This document shows, one piece after another, positions 51,571 to 62,774 of a stretch of DNA of 64,000 bases. Source of the stretch: Gymnorhina tibicen. Lineage: Eukaryota; Chordata; Aves; Passeriformes; Artamidae. Every line of letters starts with the position of its first letter. The stretch's first letter is position 1. The notes beneath the pieces are model-generated. The model saw only the letters and a program-made list of their open reading frames with translations, was not told where the DNA came from and did not search any database. Where the stretch lies: assembly GCA_013399875.1 (NCBI GenBank), contig VXAZ01018984.1, forward strand, positions 5,371,503 through 5,435,502, given 5' to 3'. A program made the position numbers and the translations under genes.

Positions 51571-51655
51571 TGAGACTAGATTATGCTTTCTTTGTTTATT
51601 TCTCATTTTTGTGGTATCGTTTACCCAGCATCGTTTCTCATTTAGTTGTGTATGC

Positions 51656-51656
<1 letters not shown>

Positions 51657-51686
<30 letters not shown>

Positions 51687-51690
51687 CCNN

Positions 51691-51719
<29 letters not shown>
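51657..51719. repeat. Two poly-T tracts around a 2-N gap
   Basis: The first T run (51657-51680) is followed by AAATTTCC, N at 51689-51690, then a second T run (51691-51719) followed by AAACTTCCC. The near-identical flanks (AAATTTCC versus AAACTTCCC) suggest that two read ends of the same homopolymer were placed side by side rather than a true duplication. Confidence 0.8.
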
Positions 51720-51724
<5 letters not shown>

Positions 51725-53481
51725 TCCCATTTTTATTTGCGAGGTCACGACATCTTTATTCAGCGTGTTCCATTGCAGCCCCCACTCTGTTCTCACCTGC
51801 AATGCCTCCCATTTTATTTCTGCACCAAACCCCAGATCTATGCATTGGCAGCAGGAGCGCAGTGCTCAGTGCCTCAATGCATACGTTTCTCAGCATAACC
51901 ATCAAAGAGAGCCTGTTGTACCTGTCACCCATTACATACGGCCCTGCTGCAAAAATGCTCACTTTTCATTTCTCCCCAAGCATCGTGACTCGGTTGGAGA
52001 GCTTTCACCGTGAAAATCAACGGCTTTGCTCTATGTCTGTGATGGCTAGTTGATTTTTTGGCATAGCTCCCTCATTTGCTGGGAAACCCAGGATACGGCA
52101 GCACCCTCTAAGCTTCAGAAACCTAAAAGGTGACCGACACATTTGGGGCATTTCACTCAAAAGCAAGAAGAAGCCTTCAGTAGCGCTTTCCAGCCCTTGA
52201 CATACAGCAACTACTCCATCGCAGATATAGACTGAATCCTGTATTTTCAGAAGGTACACATGCCATGTACTAAGCATGGTATGAGCAACTGTTATCTGAA
52301 ATTGTCAGTTTAATGGCTTCTCTGATCCACTGTGTCTTGCTGGGAGTTGCTTGCCAGTTTCTGGCAACGCCTGAAGCCCTTAGCTGAGAGGTCAATAAGT
52401 TGTTTCATGCATCCCCATGCCTGCTCTCCTTCCAAGGAGGCCAGTAATCCCAAAAAAGAAAACGTGGTGGCTTAACTGCTGGGCCTGATTTTCTTCTCCC
52501 TTGCCCACTCATGCTGGCATCGCTCTCAAAGCACTTCCCTGCCATCTCCCTCAGTGCTTTGGGAAAGAGCTGAGCTCCAGCTTTACGTTGTCAGTGTTGA
52601 GACACCCATGGAGATGCGATAGGCAGTTAGAGCAGGGGTACCCCGAGACCCTGTTACTCCTCTCAGGTTCCCATGAGCCCACCGTACCATGGCAGTGATG
52701 GTACTTGCTGTACGCTCTGCTGAACCCACTGCTTTAACTTTGCAGGTGGAATAGGAGCTATTTTTAAAGGCTTCACAAGATCCCAGAACAGCTGCCTCCA
52801 ACATCAATTGTATTAGAAAATCCCCACCTGGCCAGTGTGGAGTAAATAATTTTGGTTGTGCCCTTGAGGTAGAAGAGGTAGGGCATTTAGCCTTGTTCCA
52901 GAAAATCCTGGGCCAGGAAGCACTTTGTGCCTCTACCTTGCTAATCCCTGAATCCTGCCATGCCGTCCTTAGGTCTTAATTTATCCTGACAGCCTGCCCA
53001 GCGAAAGGGGAAAGCAGACATTTTTTCCTCTAGGAAGGATACACTCCCAAAGAAAGTTTTGATAGTGATTAGCCTGGGCTGCAAATACTTTTCCCTCAAC
53101 TGGGAGGAACTGCACCCTTCCTCCAAAGCTCCTAGAGCCAGGACAGTTGGGACCAGCCCAGGGTCATCTGTTTTTCAGCTCCCCCAGGAATACATAAAGC
53201 ACAAATGTGTAGGAGAATGCTGGCCAGGAGAGGTTATCCTTTCGGCTGGATGTTGCCACATCAAGTCACACACTTGACAGTGCTTTCCATTTTTTTTTTG
53301 GTGGGAAGCCCTTGACCATCAGCTGGTTAGATGGAGCTGCGCCCTCCCATTTTGGCCACAACAGTCTTCTTGCTGCCCAGCCCCAGCAGCCGTGGCAGCC
53401 TAGGAAGGGGGTTTGAGTGTGCACGTCCCGCATGAGTGTCCTGTTTGTACAAGTCACCCTCTCTTGTGTAATGTTTTTCAG

Positions 53482-53542
53482 AGGGGCTTCTGAACAATGC
53501 CAGGGATACAAGTGTCACGGATACTCTACCACTGAATGGTAA
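53482..53542 (+). CDS. ADGRL3: Alternative-frame reading of the last exon: GASEQCQGYKCHGYSTTEW tail
   Basis: When the 52-nt form of the upstream cassette is used, its final AT joins A at 53482 (isoleucine) and the following codons start at 53483. The reading is GASEQCQGYKCHGYSTTEW, ending at TAA 53540-53542. The same peptide ends short-tail isoforms of mammalian ADGRL3, and a very similar one ADGRL2, as I recall. The product lacks the long tail and the LVTSL PDZ ligand and is cysteine-rich and compact. The two frames overlap for 58 bases, so base changes here are constrained by both. Because the stop lies in the last coding exon, nonsense-mediated decay is not expected. Confidence 0.9.
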
Positions 53543-54287
53543 TCACGGCAACAGCTACAGCATCGCCAGCGGCGAGTACCTCAGCAACTGCGTGCAAATC
53601 CTTGACCGTGGGTACAACCACACGGAGAACGCCCTCGAGAAAAAGATCCTGAAGGAACTCACCTCCAACTACATCCCTTCCTACCTGAACAACCATGAGC
53701 GCTCCAGCGAGCAGAGCCGCAACTTGATGAACAAACTCGTCAACAGCGTGGGCGGCGGGAGCGAAGATGACGCCATCGTGCTGGATGACGCCACCTCCTT
53801 CACCCACGAGGAGAGCCTGGGCCTGGAGCTCATCCATGAGGAGTCAGACGCCCCACTGCTGCCTCCCCGGGTGTACTCGGCGGACAACCACCAGCCCCAC
53901 CTCTACAGTCGGCGTCGCATCCCGCAAGACAACAGCGAGAGCTTTTTCCCTTTGCTGACCAACGAGCACACGGACGACCTGCAGTCGCCCAATAGGGATT
54001 CTCTCTACACCAGTATGCCCGCGCTGGCTGGCATGCCCATGACGGAAAGTGTCACTGCCAGCACCCAGACCGATCCTCCACCAGCGAAAAGCGGCGGTGG
54101 CGATGCCGACGATGTTTACTACAAAAGCATGCCCAATCTTGGCTCCAGGAACCACGTCCATCAGCTACACACTTACTACCAGCTAGGTCGAGGCAGCAGC
54201 GACGGTTTTATAGTCCCGCCAAACAAAGAGGGAACCTCCCCGGACGGCAATGCAAAAGGACCCGCTCACTTGGTCACTAGTCTATAG
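53482..54287 (+). CDS. ADGRL3: ADGRL3 last coding exon: long cytoplasmic tail with PDZ ligand
   Basis: In the main frame the exon completes E and encodes 267 further codons, from GLLNNARDTSVTDTLPLNGN to KGPAHLVTSL, with TAG at 54285-54287. Recognisable blocks include LKELTSNYIPSYLNNHERSS, LELIHEESDAPLLPPRVYS, RRRIPQDNSESFFPLLTNEH and SMPNLGSRNHVHQLHTYYQL. The end VTSL is the class I PDZ ligand through which latrophilins bind SHANK-family scaffolds. Compared with mammals as I recall them, small changes include QILDRGYNHTENA and an extra GG in KSGGGDADDVYY. The exon is clearly richer in G and C than the introns, with strong third-position bias. The first 61 bases are also coding in a second frame (separate entry). 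Confidence 0.96.
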
Positions 54288-55900
54288 AAGATTCAGCAAA
54301 AGTTAAGCAAAGAGACAACTAAAAGCCTCTCCGTAATGCTCGGTTTACTGTTCTGAGTTAATCCAAACAGTGGTAATATTGTGTGTACTCCTAAATCTTC
54401 ATGCTGTTCAAAAGGAAATTCTCAGACTTTTTTTACTGGAATTTTTAGGCCGGCCCGGAGAGGACAGTAACTGCTGCCCCCCTTATCTTCCCATCCTTCT
54501 TCCCTCCAGACAGACTTCATTATGTTAATGAAAGAGATAGATAACGGCACACTTCGTGGCCTTCTCAAGTTATGCCGTGTTTGTTTAAACAATCCTTGAT
54601 GCTGTGTTGCTCTTAATACCGAGGACCTGATTTAAGAGGGAAAAAAAAAAAAATAAAAGGCCAAAAATGTGCATTTGAAACTAGTAGCGATGACGCATCT
54701 AGGTGGGAGCGCTGCGTAAAACAAGCTAGCAAAACTCTTTCTTACCAATCCAGATCACATCATGGGTTATGGTCACTCACAACTTGGTTTCACTGCAGCG
54801 CCCTTTGCTGTGGGAGCAAACAAAACATAAACAAATTTAATGAGATGGAAGGGAATCCTAGAATCCTGTGCTAAAGGCATATTTTACATTTTGCTGTATT
54901 AACGGATGATAAAAACTAATGGCAGAAAAAGAGAAGCGAACAATTTCTATGTAATGTACAGATACTAGCATTGCACATATAGTCTGCTTTCTGTTCCTCC
55001 AGAACTTGCGTCCCTGTTAATGTAGTGGAAAAAAAAATAAGAACTTTTTTCTGTTGTGCTGGTCTTGTAAGTTTGTCTACCAGTAGGAGCAAGGTTTTTC
55101 ATAACTCCTTCTTTTTTTTTTTAAATTTTGTTTTGCCTCTTCCACTGCTCCTTCCCTCTGTCCCCTCCCCATCCCAGTTAAAAAGACTCACTGGGCAAGA
55201 AATCCCCCCAAACATCACTTTCTAAGGACCATTTTTAGTAACACCATCACCATTTCTTTTCAGCCAAGGCAGTCTTTTAATTTCCTCGCTGTATAACCTT
55301 TTTCAGCCGGCATGTTGCCAGCAGACCTTTTGGCAGACTAGAGCAGGGCAAACTTCCTCATTGTCAGTGCACAACCGATCGTGACGATAATCCTGTGAAG
55401 CATCTCTGGCAAGCAGCCCCACAGCCAGGCCCTCGGGTCACATCCAGGGACTGAGAGCGGGGTTTTATAGTCGTAGTGGGGGTTCTACAGGAGACTGCCA
55501 TTTCCCTGGAGGAGCAAAGGGCCTTCTCGGCTCAGTCTGGTCCCCGGTTTAGGCACTTGTACTGCAGTGGTTAAGAAGAAAATAGATTGACGAGTAGTGA
55601 GCTAAAAAGTACTTTGCAGTGATTTTTAATTAAAAAAAAAAAAAAAAGTCCTCTGTTCATTATTTTTCCTAACAGGAAATTTATTTATTTGACTGGATTT
55701 TTAAGTAACATAGGCTTTCTGGAGGTAAATTAGAAGCACGGAGTATGAATTCTTCTTCTTTTTCTCTTTTTTTTTTCTTTTTTTTTTAATTTATGATCCA
55801 TTTTGTACGGTCTCAACAGTTGAATGACCTCATTACTAATATTTGTTGTAAAAGTGAAGCTTGTTTGCCAACCAATAAACAACTGATCACGATTTAGAAG
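54288..55900 (+). other. ADGRL3: ADGRL3 3' UTR (probable minimum extent)
   Basis: This sequence follows the TAG stop directly. It includes a possible early AATAAA at 54652-54657 inside an A-rich stretch, an AU-rich nonamer TTATTTATT at 55681-55689 (overlapping ATTTA pentamers), and a better AATAAA at 55874-55879. The end is placed shortly after that signal. A longer UTR is possible: sequence to about 56330 is similar in character and has an ATTAAA at 56307-56312. Confidence 0.7.
55874..55879 (+). terminator. ADGRL3: Candidate polyadenylation signal AATAAA
   Basis: AATAAA lies about 1.6 kb after the stop. It is followed by a GT-rich region (TGTATGTATGTACTGT at about 55905-55920) and a T-rich region (TTTTTTTGTCGTTGTTGTTCC), the usual downstream element. 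It is the best-supported signal between the stop and 60 kb. Confidence 0.65.
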
Positions 55901-56236
55901 ATACTGTATGTATGTACTGTACAATTAATCTCTCTTTTTTTGTCGTTGTTGTTCCTCTCTCCATTACTGTCTTCGGTATGAGTCTCCACTCCTTTACGGC
56001 ATGGGTGAGCAATGCCAAAGAAAGGAGGCCTAAGCTGAGAAATTTAAGCACAAAGGTTATGCATCTGCGGCTGACTAGAAATATCAGGCTGGTGGTACTT
56101 GTTTAGGGGCGAGAATGACACTGGTTGACATTTGTTGCAGGTGATTCTAGGTCTGTTTTGTGCCTACTGTATAAAGTAGCCAACGACACGCGGATGATTT
56201 TAGTGTTTCATGTGTCGTATCTTTTAATCATTGTAA

Positions 56237-56290
56237 TGGTTTATTTTTTTTTCTTAATTTTCTTTTTCTTTTTTTTTTTTTTTTTTTTAA
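56237..56290. repeat. Poly-T-rich tract
   Basis: A run of T interrupted by single C or AA in the 3' flank of ADGRL3. On the opposite strand it is A-rich. No retrotransposon body recognised next to it. Confidence 0.85.
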
Positions 56291-59200
56291 ATTTGGGTTT
56301 TCTGAGATTAAAAACTGCTGGTAGCATGTCAAAGAGTAAAACAAGTCCCCGTTAGGCCTTCTCGGTCGTTGTTTGCTGTCTCTTTATTTTCTTGCTCCGG
56401 GCATATGCCAAGCGCCATCACCATCCTTGGCCACGTCGTCCTTCCCGTTCTACCTCTGCCAGTGGCCCACTGGCACTTCACTGCTCTCCTCCAGCCTCCC
56501 TCTTCAAATCCCTTGAGGGGGATCAGGAACATAGAAAGCCACAAAATAGACTGGAAATGTTGACAGGGAAAATAGCCACCTGTGGATATGATTAGTAATG
56601 AATTTTCAGTATGTGATTTTTCACAAAGCCCTTCCATGCCCTGCTGGGCTTGGGGGGCTTGGTGCTGCCTCCATCTAAGCTGCACCTATCCAAGTCCTGT
56701 CATGCTGGGTAGAAGCCAAAAGACTTGGAGCAGGTGGGTGAGGCGCGTGTTAGACAAGATATTCCCAGGTATGGGAATAGACAAGATATGCTGGAGGATA
56801 AATGCAGCAGCAGCGCAGTGGAGCAATTCCGCTCCATCCCAGGGTTGTCCTCACTCTGGGGCGATGCTGCTCAGTGCTTCTCTGCAGAGTCTTGCTGGGG
56901 AAGAGAACCAGGGGTGGTGGTATTCATGGCCTAAACAAGAGTCTGGTTTGAGTCTCCCGAGTCCTTCCTGCAGCCACTCTGGCCAAAACATCATGGGGAA
57001 GAAACTCTGTGTGGGACCAAGCACTGATCACAGCAGTGCCTCTTGCCATATTCCACAAGGGAGCATTTCCTATTGGATTATTGGGGAATCACCTGACTTC
57101 ACAGCAGAACAGCCACTGGCCAGCCAGGTCATGCTCTTGCTCTTGATACTGCCTCCCTGTTTCATTTTATTTTCCATACCAACAGCGATGGAACTGGACA
57201 GTGCATGGTGGACCCACTCTTGCAGGCACAGCAGGCGTTTCACACCTGTGTGGTCATAACAATCCATGTAGCAGCCCAAGAGAGGCTGCTGAGGCTTTAA
57301 ATAATTGAGGTACCTCTTATTTTGGAGAAAGTAAAATCTTTTACTATATTAGACTCAAAAAATAGTTTTTCAGGTGTATGGTGGAATTGAGTTCATGCAG
57401 AGGGTGAGCTACGCCCTAGCAAATACCATCATAGTAAAGTGGGAGGCAGGTGATCAACACAGCATTTACCAGTGTTCCTGAAACTCTGCAAGAACAAACC
57501 AGTGGTGGATTTGCTATGGGATGGTTTTGTCCTACTGAAAAATCTTTAACTTCCCTTACTACAAATGGTCATTCTTCCCCAGCCTGTCTGTGTATTTCAG
57601 GTTTATCAGTGTGCAGGCTGTTTTTCCCCTCTTCTCCATCCCTTTGCCAGCCTACCTGTGCCTATTAGCACTTTGATTGCAAAAAAGTGCTATTTATTTT
57701 CAAGCTGATTATTTCTGTCCCCAGGCTGTTCTGACATCACCGGATTCACTGCTGGTGCTTCTTATGGCTTTGGAAACAGTTAAATCACAAAAAGAGAGGG
57801 AAAATACATTACTAATTTTATTAAGCCAAAAATGGTTTAAGTCTGTAATGTAGTGGGGGGGGGTTTCATGGAGGGGAGCAGGACGCAGGTTATTTATGGC
57901 ATTTTTTTCCCCTTGAGAACAGATTTTGTTGTGTCAGTTGATTACAGGCATGGCGAAGGTTGGTGCTTGTCGATGAGTAGCTGACTACGTACAATTCTTA
58001 CGTGAGTGGCAGTGGTTGTCTCCTGTGCGGACCGCAGCATGTGAAAATCAACTCACTGTTAAGTCCTCGGTGCCTACGGTGCTCCTGGGGTGTGAGGGAA
58101 AGCTGCAAAACTTCTAAGGCATGTCTCGATGCTGAGCCAAGGCAAGAATGTGAGAAAATAGCTTGATGAAAAGGCAGTAGTGATTATGGTATTAAATCCA
58201 TACTCATGCTTGGGGCACGTAACTTTGTAGGCTGGGTTGAAGGGGATAATCAGCCCTGTACTCGAGGGATCTTTTCTAGGGCTCCATTTAACAAAACAAA
58301 GCAAAAAAAAAAAAAAACAAACCAGATTTGCCTTATAGGGAGAAGATTAAAGCTTCATCATTCAACTGCAACAAGCATCCCACTAAGAGCTGAAAACAAA
58401 CAAAATAGAGGCAAACAGGTAGTGCTTGATCTGATGAGAACATCAACTGATACACAAACCATTTGCTGAAACACAGGGACACCTTTGGGAAGGATGAGCT
58501 GCCAGGCATGTTTGGAGTGAGGATTGTTAATGTTGAACCATTGATTGAGTTGTCCTTTCAGAAGGCCTTTCTTGCAGGTGGGAAGAGGGGGATGGAGAAG
58601 TGCAAGGCTCCATGCTTTGCATTTTCCTGAAAATTATCTTAGGATGCTTTACAAGTTATGAATCCCTTTTTTCACTCACTCCTAATTTGTGCAGGACAGA
58701 GTTATTTTTCCTGTGCATTCGCGTTGTAGACTACCCCATAAAGAGCTGACGCATCAGTTTACTGCTTAAGGACACTTTGACTACAGCAGGCAATTCCTAC
58801 CCATTTTCTGCAAGAGCCATAAGAGACTGTAAAATCTCCCCAAAACGTGAAGGAGAAACGCAAGGCAAAAGACATGCCAAGAAAGGCCATGTAGGCTGGA
58901 GGATTGCTGGGAATGGGGGGTATTCATCACAGTTTCGGAGGCACTGTGTAGGCAATATTACTTACCATGGTGCTGTTCATTCCTGCCTGTTGATTGCTTT
59001 TAATTCCTTGACATCTGTAGTTGTTAACCTATCTTTTTCCTTCCTCCCTGCCCCCACGTAATAAGCAGTGAGATATCTCAGAGGGCCAGGGGAAACAGCG
59101 GTAATGGTGGAGGCACTGAGCTCCTGGGGGTCCTTTTGTGTCTCTGTGTGTGTCCCTATTGCCTGCATCCCCCTTCCCTGACCAGCTGGCCTCTCTGTCA

Positions 59201-60098
59201 CACCCCCATGTGCTCTTGATCTTGCTAGGTTATGAAGAATACAATACCCTGCAGAACTGCCTAGTCAACAGGGATAGAAAGATAGCTCATCTTACTAAAA
59301 ACCTGTCTCAGGAAAGCCTAAGAGCATGGGCTTGGTCATCTGTCACACCCTGATCTCCTCCTTATTACCTTTAGAAAGAAAAGTCCTTTATTTTTAGCTA
59401 TCTGCTGCATTCAGCTAGACTCTATGCAAATTTTATTTAATGAATATTTTAGGGTTTAAATAGTCTGGGCTCATGAACATTATATAAATGTCATGTTGTT
59501 GAAGGCTCTCTGGTAACGGCATGGAGGACATCCCACAGTGTAAAGCTGAAGCCAGATAAAATCTGTGATCAGTGCTCCCACTAATCAGTGGGCAAGGCAG
59601 CGAGGGATTGTTCAGTGACTGTCCTCAGTGGGGGCATTAGCAGGGCAGTCAGGGGAGGGCACTGGAGTACCCCAGGAGGCAGCAGCACTACCCTTTCTGG
59701 ACTGAGGGACGTTTTGTTCAGCACTGGCTTAGGGCCAGTTTTGCTCTTCCAAAGGCTTTGGCAAGCCCTGGGGATGCATGGATCATACACCAGATCGTTT
59801 ACCATCCCAGTTCAGAAGAGGCAGTCTGTTTAAAGCTGAAATATTGAGACTAGCCAGGATAGCTTGGAAATCTTCCTTTTACACATCAAAATAGCTTTTT
59901 ACAGGTGCTTACTGTTTATTGTATTTGGTACGCCAGACAGATGGTGATAGTCTTCTTCAGGAAAATGCCAAGAAAAACAAAAAAATCATCCTAAGTATTT
60001 GCTGTCTTTTTATTTCTTTACCCTCCACATATTTTCTTTTCTTACATTTCTATTCCTTAAATACACTGTACACATGTAAAAACCCAAGCTAAAACCTC

Positions 60099-60108
60099 AA
60101 TAAATAAA
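60099..60108 (+). terminator. Possible distal polyadenylation signal (AATAAATAAA)
   Basis: Two overlapping AATAAA hexamers, followed by A-rich sequence and then TTTTTATGTGTTGG at about 60133-60146. It could serve a very long ADGRL3 3' UTR or be a chance AT-rich match. Confidence 0.3.
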
Positions 60109-62264
60109 CAAAAAACATTGGTATACAGAGCAATTTTTATGTGTTGGAAGCAAATGCTTGGTATTTTAGCAGTGCTGCTTAAAACCCCAGACAGCAGCTT
60201 TGAAGACACAAACATAGCTGCTGCACAAACTCCTCAGCAGGTGTGATGGGAGTCTTTGTACAGATGACCAAATATCTCTGACTGCCACTTATAATCTACT
60301 GCATCTTGTATTACAACTTTGGAAGGGTTGCTTCCAGCAGAAGGGTGCTCGGTGGGTAAATTATGGCAATAATAAAACTGTTTTCAGCCTGCCTTCTCCA
60401 ACTTCTCTTGGAGGCATCTCAGGCAGAGTTAAATTTGGGTCCCTGTGGCAGGAAAGCTCACTCCAGACATGAGCCCTACAGCCTTTGTGTCCCACCGGCA
60501 GCAAAGGCTTCACCTTTCAGCAGGCACGAGTAATATCCACTGAAAAATGGTTTTGGAGGAGGAGTGTTGAAAACCAAGCGGTCGACAAACTGGGTGGAGG
60601 ATGTCTGGGTATTCCACTTGGGAAGCCAGCAGCACTGCACCCCAAGCATCTCTGAGCACTTGGTCGCACAAAAGCTGCAGAGGGGGTGTGGGAAGATGGA
60701 CTTTGTGTGGGGGCAGTTGAAAGAAAAAGCCCCTAATTTCTGGCAAGGCTTTGTCCTTTGGGTGAAATATGCCAGAAGGAGTTTCTCAGGTGCTTTCTGT
60801 AGGCAGCTGGAGAGAAGTGCAAGGTCGTAGGGAATTAGAACCGTGTGTGATGGGAGGCAGATTTGAGGCAAGCTAAAGCTTTGCTGTGGCTATTGGGTGC
60901 CTGCTCTGGCCAGGCCCTGGTTTCCTCACCTGAAAAAAAAAAGAAAATAATAAGGTTTTATGGTTTGTCACAAAGCATCCTTTTGGTTTTGGTTTTTTTT
61001 GAGAGGGTCCCTTCCTGATAAATAGAAGAAGATTTTTTCTCAGTACAAGCACCTCAGCTCTGCCCTTTGGTCACCTTCCCCTCACCCACATCCCTGCTTG
61101 CTTATTCAAACTTAGAGATAAAAGGCCTCATTGCATAAGCTGCTGTTGATATCAGCCAGGAAGAGTGCTACATACTAAATAGGTGGGATTTTTGATTTTC
61201 TTTATTCTTTGTACACTGTGCACCCAGGCGTTTTCTACTGCTGGCAGTTTGTACTGCAATGCAAAGCAGCCCACCGAGCTAACAGCAGTGGAAATGAAAG
61301 GAGAAAATGCATCCCACTACTTAGGAAAAAAAGAAAAAAAAGAGATGAGCAACAAGAAAAGGATGAAAATCCCTCCTCCTCAGAAAAACCCCAGAAATCA
61401 GCCAAAATAGCCAAGCTGGGAGATGCCTGAAAAGTTGCTAGTTCTGCCCCCACCACTTTTCCTGTGATAATATCTATGATGCTGTAGAGAGCAGCATATA
61501 TTTGGGAGGGTGGGAAATAGCGTGAAATGATTTATGCTTAGAAAATGGCTCCAGAATAACTCTTGATTCTTCTTGAATGTGATTAGCCTATCTTAAGATC
61601 TCCCTGAAATATTATTTATGAAAAAGCCTGCATGTGGTCACCCCAAAGTGCACGTGGCTGTGTCCTCCCAACGTGAGCTTGTGAAAGGAGGCGCTTTCCT
61701 CCCTGGGGCTGCAGTGATTATAGAGGCAGCTGTAAAGCGGAGCACTCAGGATGTAAAGTGCCCTTCAGATAATGTCTGATATCAAAACAAATCTGTTTAC
61801 TCTGCAGTCAATTATACTGAATATTTATTATTAAGGGGCAGGGGGACACAACAGAAAATGCAGTTTGCTCAGACAAGCCCTGTTGGGTTGATACAAGATG
61901 GTGGCTGCAGCTCAACCCTGTGTTGTGTAAACCCAGAGGAGCAAAGAGGCACCTCAGTGTCACTCTTCTTCTGCAGAGCAGTGGGCAGCACTGGCTGATG
62001 CTGCTGTACAACAAGCAGCTGGCTCATGTAGGGCCAAAGTCAGGCAAAAGCGTAGCACCAAATTCAGAAAAAAGGGTGGGAGGAGATTCCCGATGGGATG
62101 CTCACCCATAAATACATTCACCTTCTCCAAGCAAGCCTTCCTTTTCAAGGCAAGTCCAGGCATCCCATGCTTTGTTTGGGGATGGAAATGATCTCAAAAA
62201 TAGCTGGTGGTTGTTGCAGGGTCCTGCTCCAGGGATTTACCTGCTCTCCCCTTGTTTTTCACAG

Positions 62265-62332
62265 AAAGCGGAAGGACGCCCAAGCAGGAGCCAGTCTTCA
62301 GGCGAGTCACCATGGAGGACAGTGTCATCTAG
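62265..62332 (+). CDS. Candidate alternative terminal coding exon ending in a PDZ ligand (unproven)
   Basis: A strong acceptor (gctctccccttgtttttcacag) precedes AAAGCGGAAGG. Entered in phase 1, as after the ADGRL3 tail exons ending in a single G, it reads ESGRTPKQEPVFRRV then TMEDSVI and stops at TAG 62330-62332. Nearly all codons end in G or C, like the real last exon and unlike the introns. The C-terminal S-V-I fits a class I PDZ ligand. The two other frames are also open for a while, so openness alone is not evidence. It could be an ADGRL3 alternative end, the last exon of another gene or lncRNA, or chance. I recognise no known protein. Confidence 0.3.
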
Positions 62333-62774
62333 CGCCTGGGGACCCCATGAGCCTGCCCCGGCAAGCCCGTGCCAGTGCACCGCCTCAGCTCCTCTGTGCC
62401 TCAGTTCACCCGTCCCTCACTTGGGACCGCGCAACAGGAGAGGCCGGAGAAACTAGCCTCGACCAAACCCTCAGCAAACCCTTGCATCCCCGAGGAGAGA
62501 ACAGCCCGGCTGAGATTCCCACTGCCCCGCGTGTGGCAGCACCCTGGGAAGCGCCCTCGCCGTTTGGTCGCTCGTCTCTTTTTTTTAAGATGAGCAGAAC
62601 GGGTGAAAATTGTCTTTTGTAATAAGAAATCAGTTTCACCTGCTCCACACATTGACTTTGCAACTTGGTAAGACTTAAAGATGGCTGAGTGTGCTTAATC
62701 CACCATCCTGAGTCCCTCTCCATGCTCACAAGCTGGGCTGTATAAAGGGGAACCTGCCGGATCCAGGTTGCTGT

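Larger units (their letters stand above)
51397..53481 (+). other. ADGRL3: Last intron before the terminal coding exon
   Basis: A 2.1-kb intron (measured from the long donor). It contains a TA/TG-rich microsatellite at 51488-51570 and poly-T tracts with a 2-N gap at 51657-51719. Acceptor taatgtttttcag at 53481. Confidence 0.85.
1227..54287 (+). other. ADGRL3: ADGRL3 (latrophilin-3) gene, 3' half: 7TM domain and cytoplasmic tail
   Basis: Gene-level entry linking the exons below. ADGRL3 is a postsynaptic adhesion GPCR whose extracellular part binds teneurins and FLRTs; only the seven-helix domain and tail exons are here. The eight constitutive exons add to 1788 nt with matching phases at every junction, giving 595 residues plus stop. 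Identification as paralog L3 rather than L1 or L2 rests on the tail: GLLNNARDTSV, SSEQSRNLMNKLVN, LELIHEESDAPLLPPRVYS and TYYQLGRGSSDGFIVPPNK match my recollection of mammalian ADGRL3. The start codon, signal peptide, lectin, olfactomedin, hormone-receptor, GAIN and GPS regions are upstream of the window. Three cassettes (27, 129 and 18 nt) keep frame; a 52-nt cassette form shifts it, giving alternative C-termini. Confidence 0.96.
55901..62264 (+). other. Downstream flank of ADGRL3 (extended 3' UTR or intergenic)
   Basis: No exon with convincing splice sites, domain or codon bias was found in these 6.4 kb. Notable sites are the ATTAAA at 56307-56312, G-runs near 57855, A-runs near 58303-58317 and 60935-60947, and a double AATAAA at 60099-60108. 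Open frames such as 56582-57259 appear to be chance. The segment would be intronic if the candidate terminal exon at 62265 belongs to ADGRL3. Confidence 0.65.

Noticed and set aside
62098..62622. 174-codon open frame overlapping the candidate terminal exon
   Set aside because: Open mainly because the region is GC-richer with few stop codons; the peptide shows no domain. The spliced reading from 62265 in another frame is the more plausible coding model.
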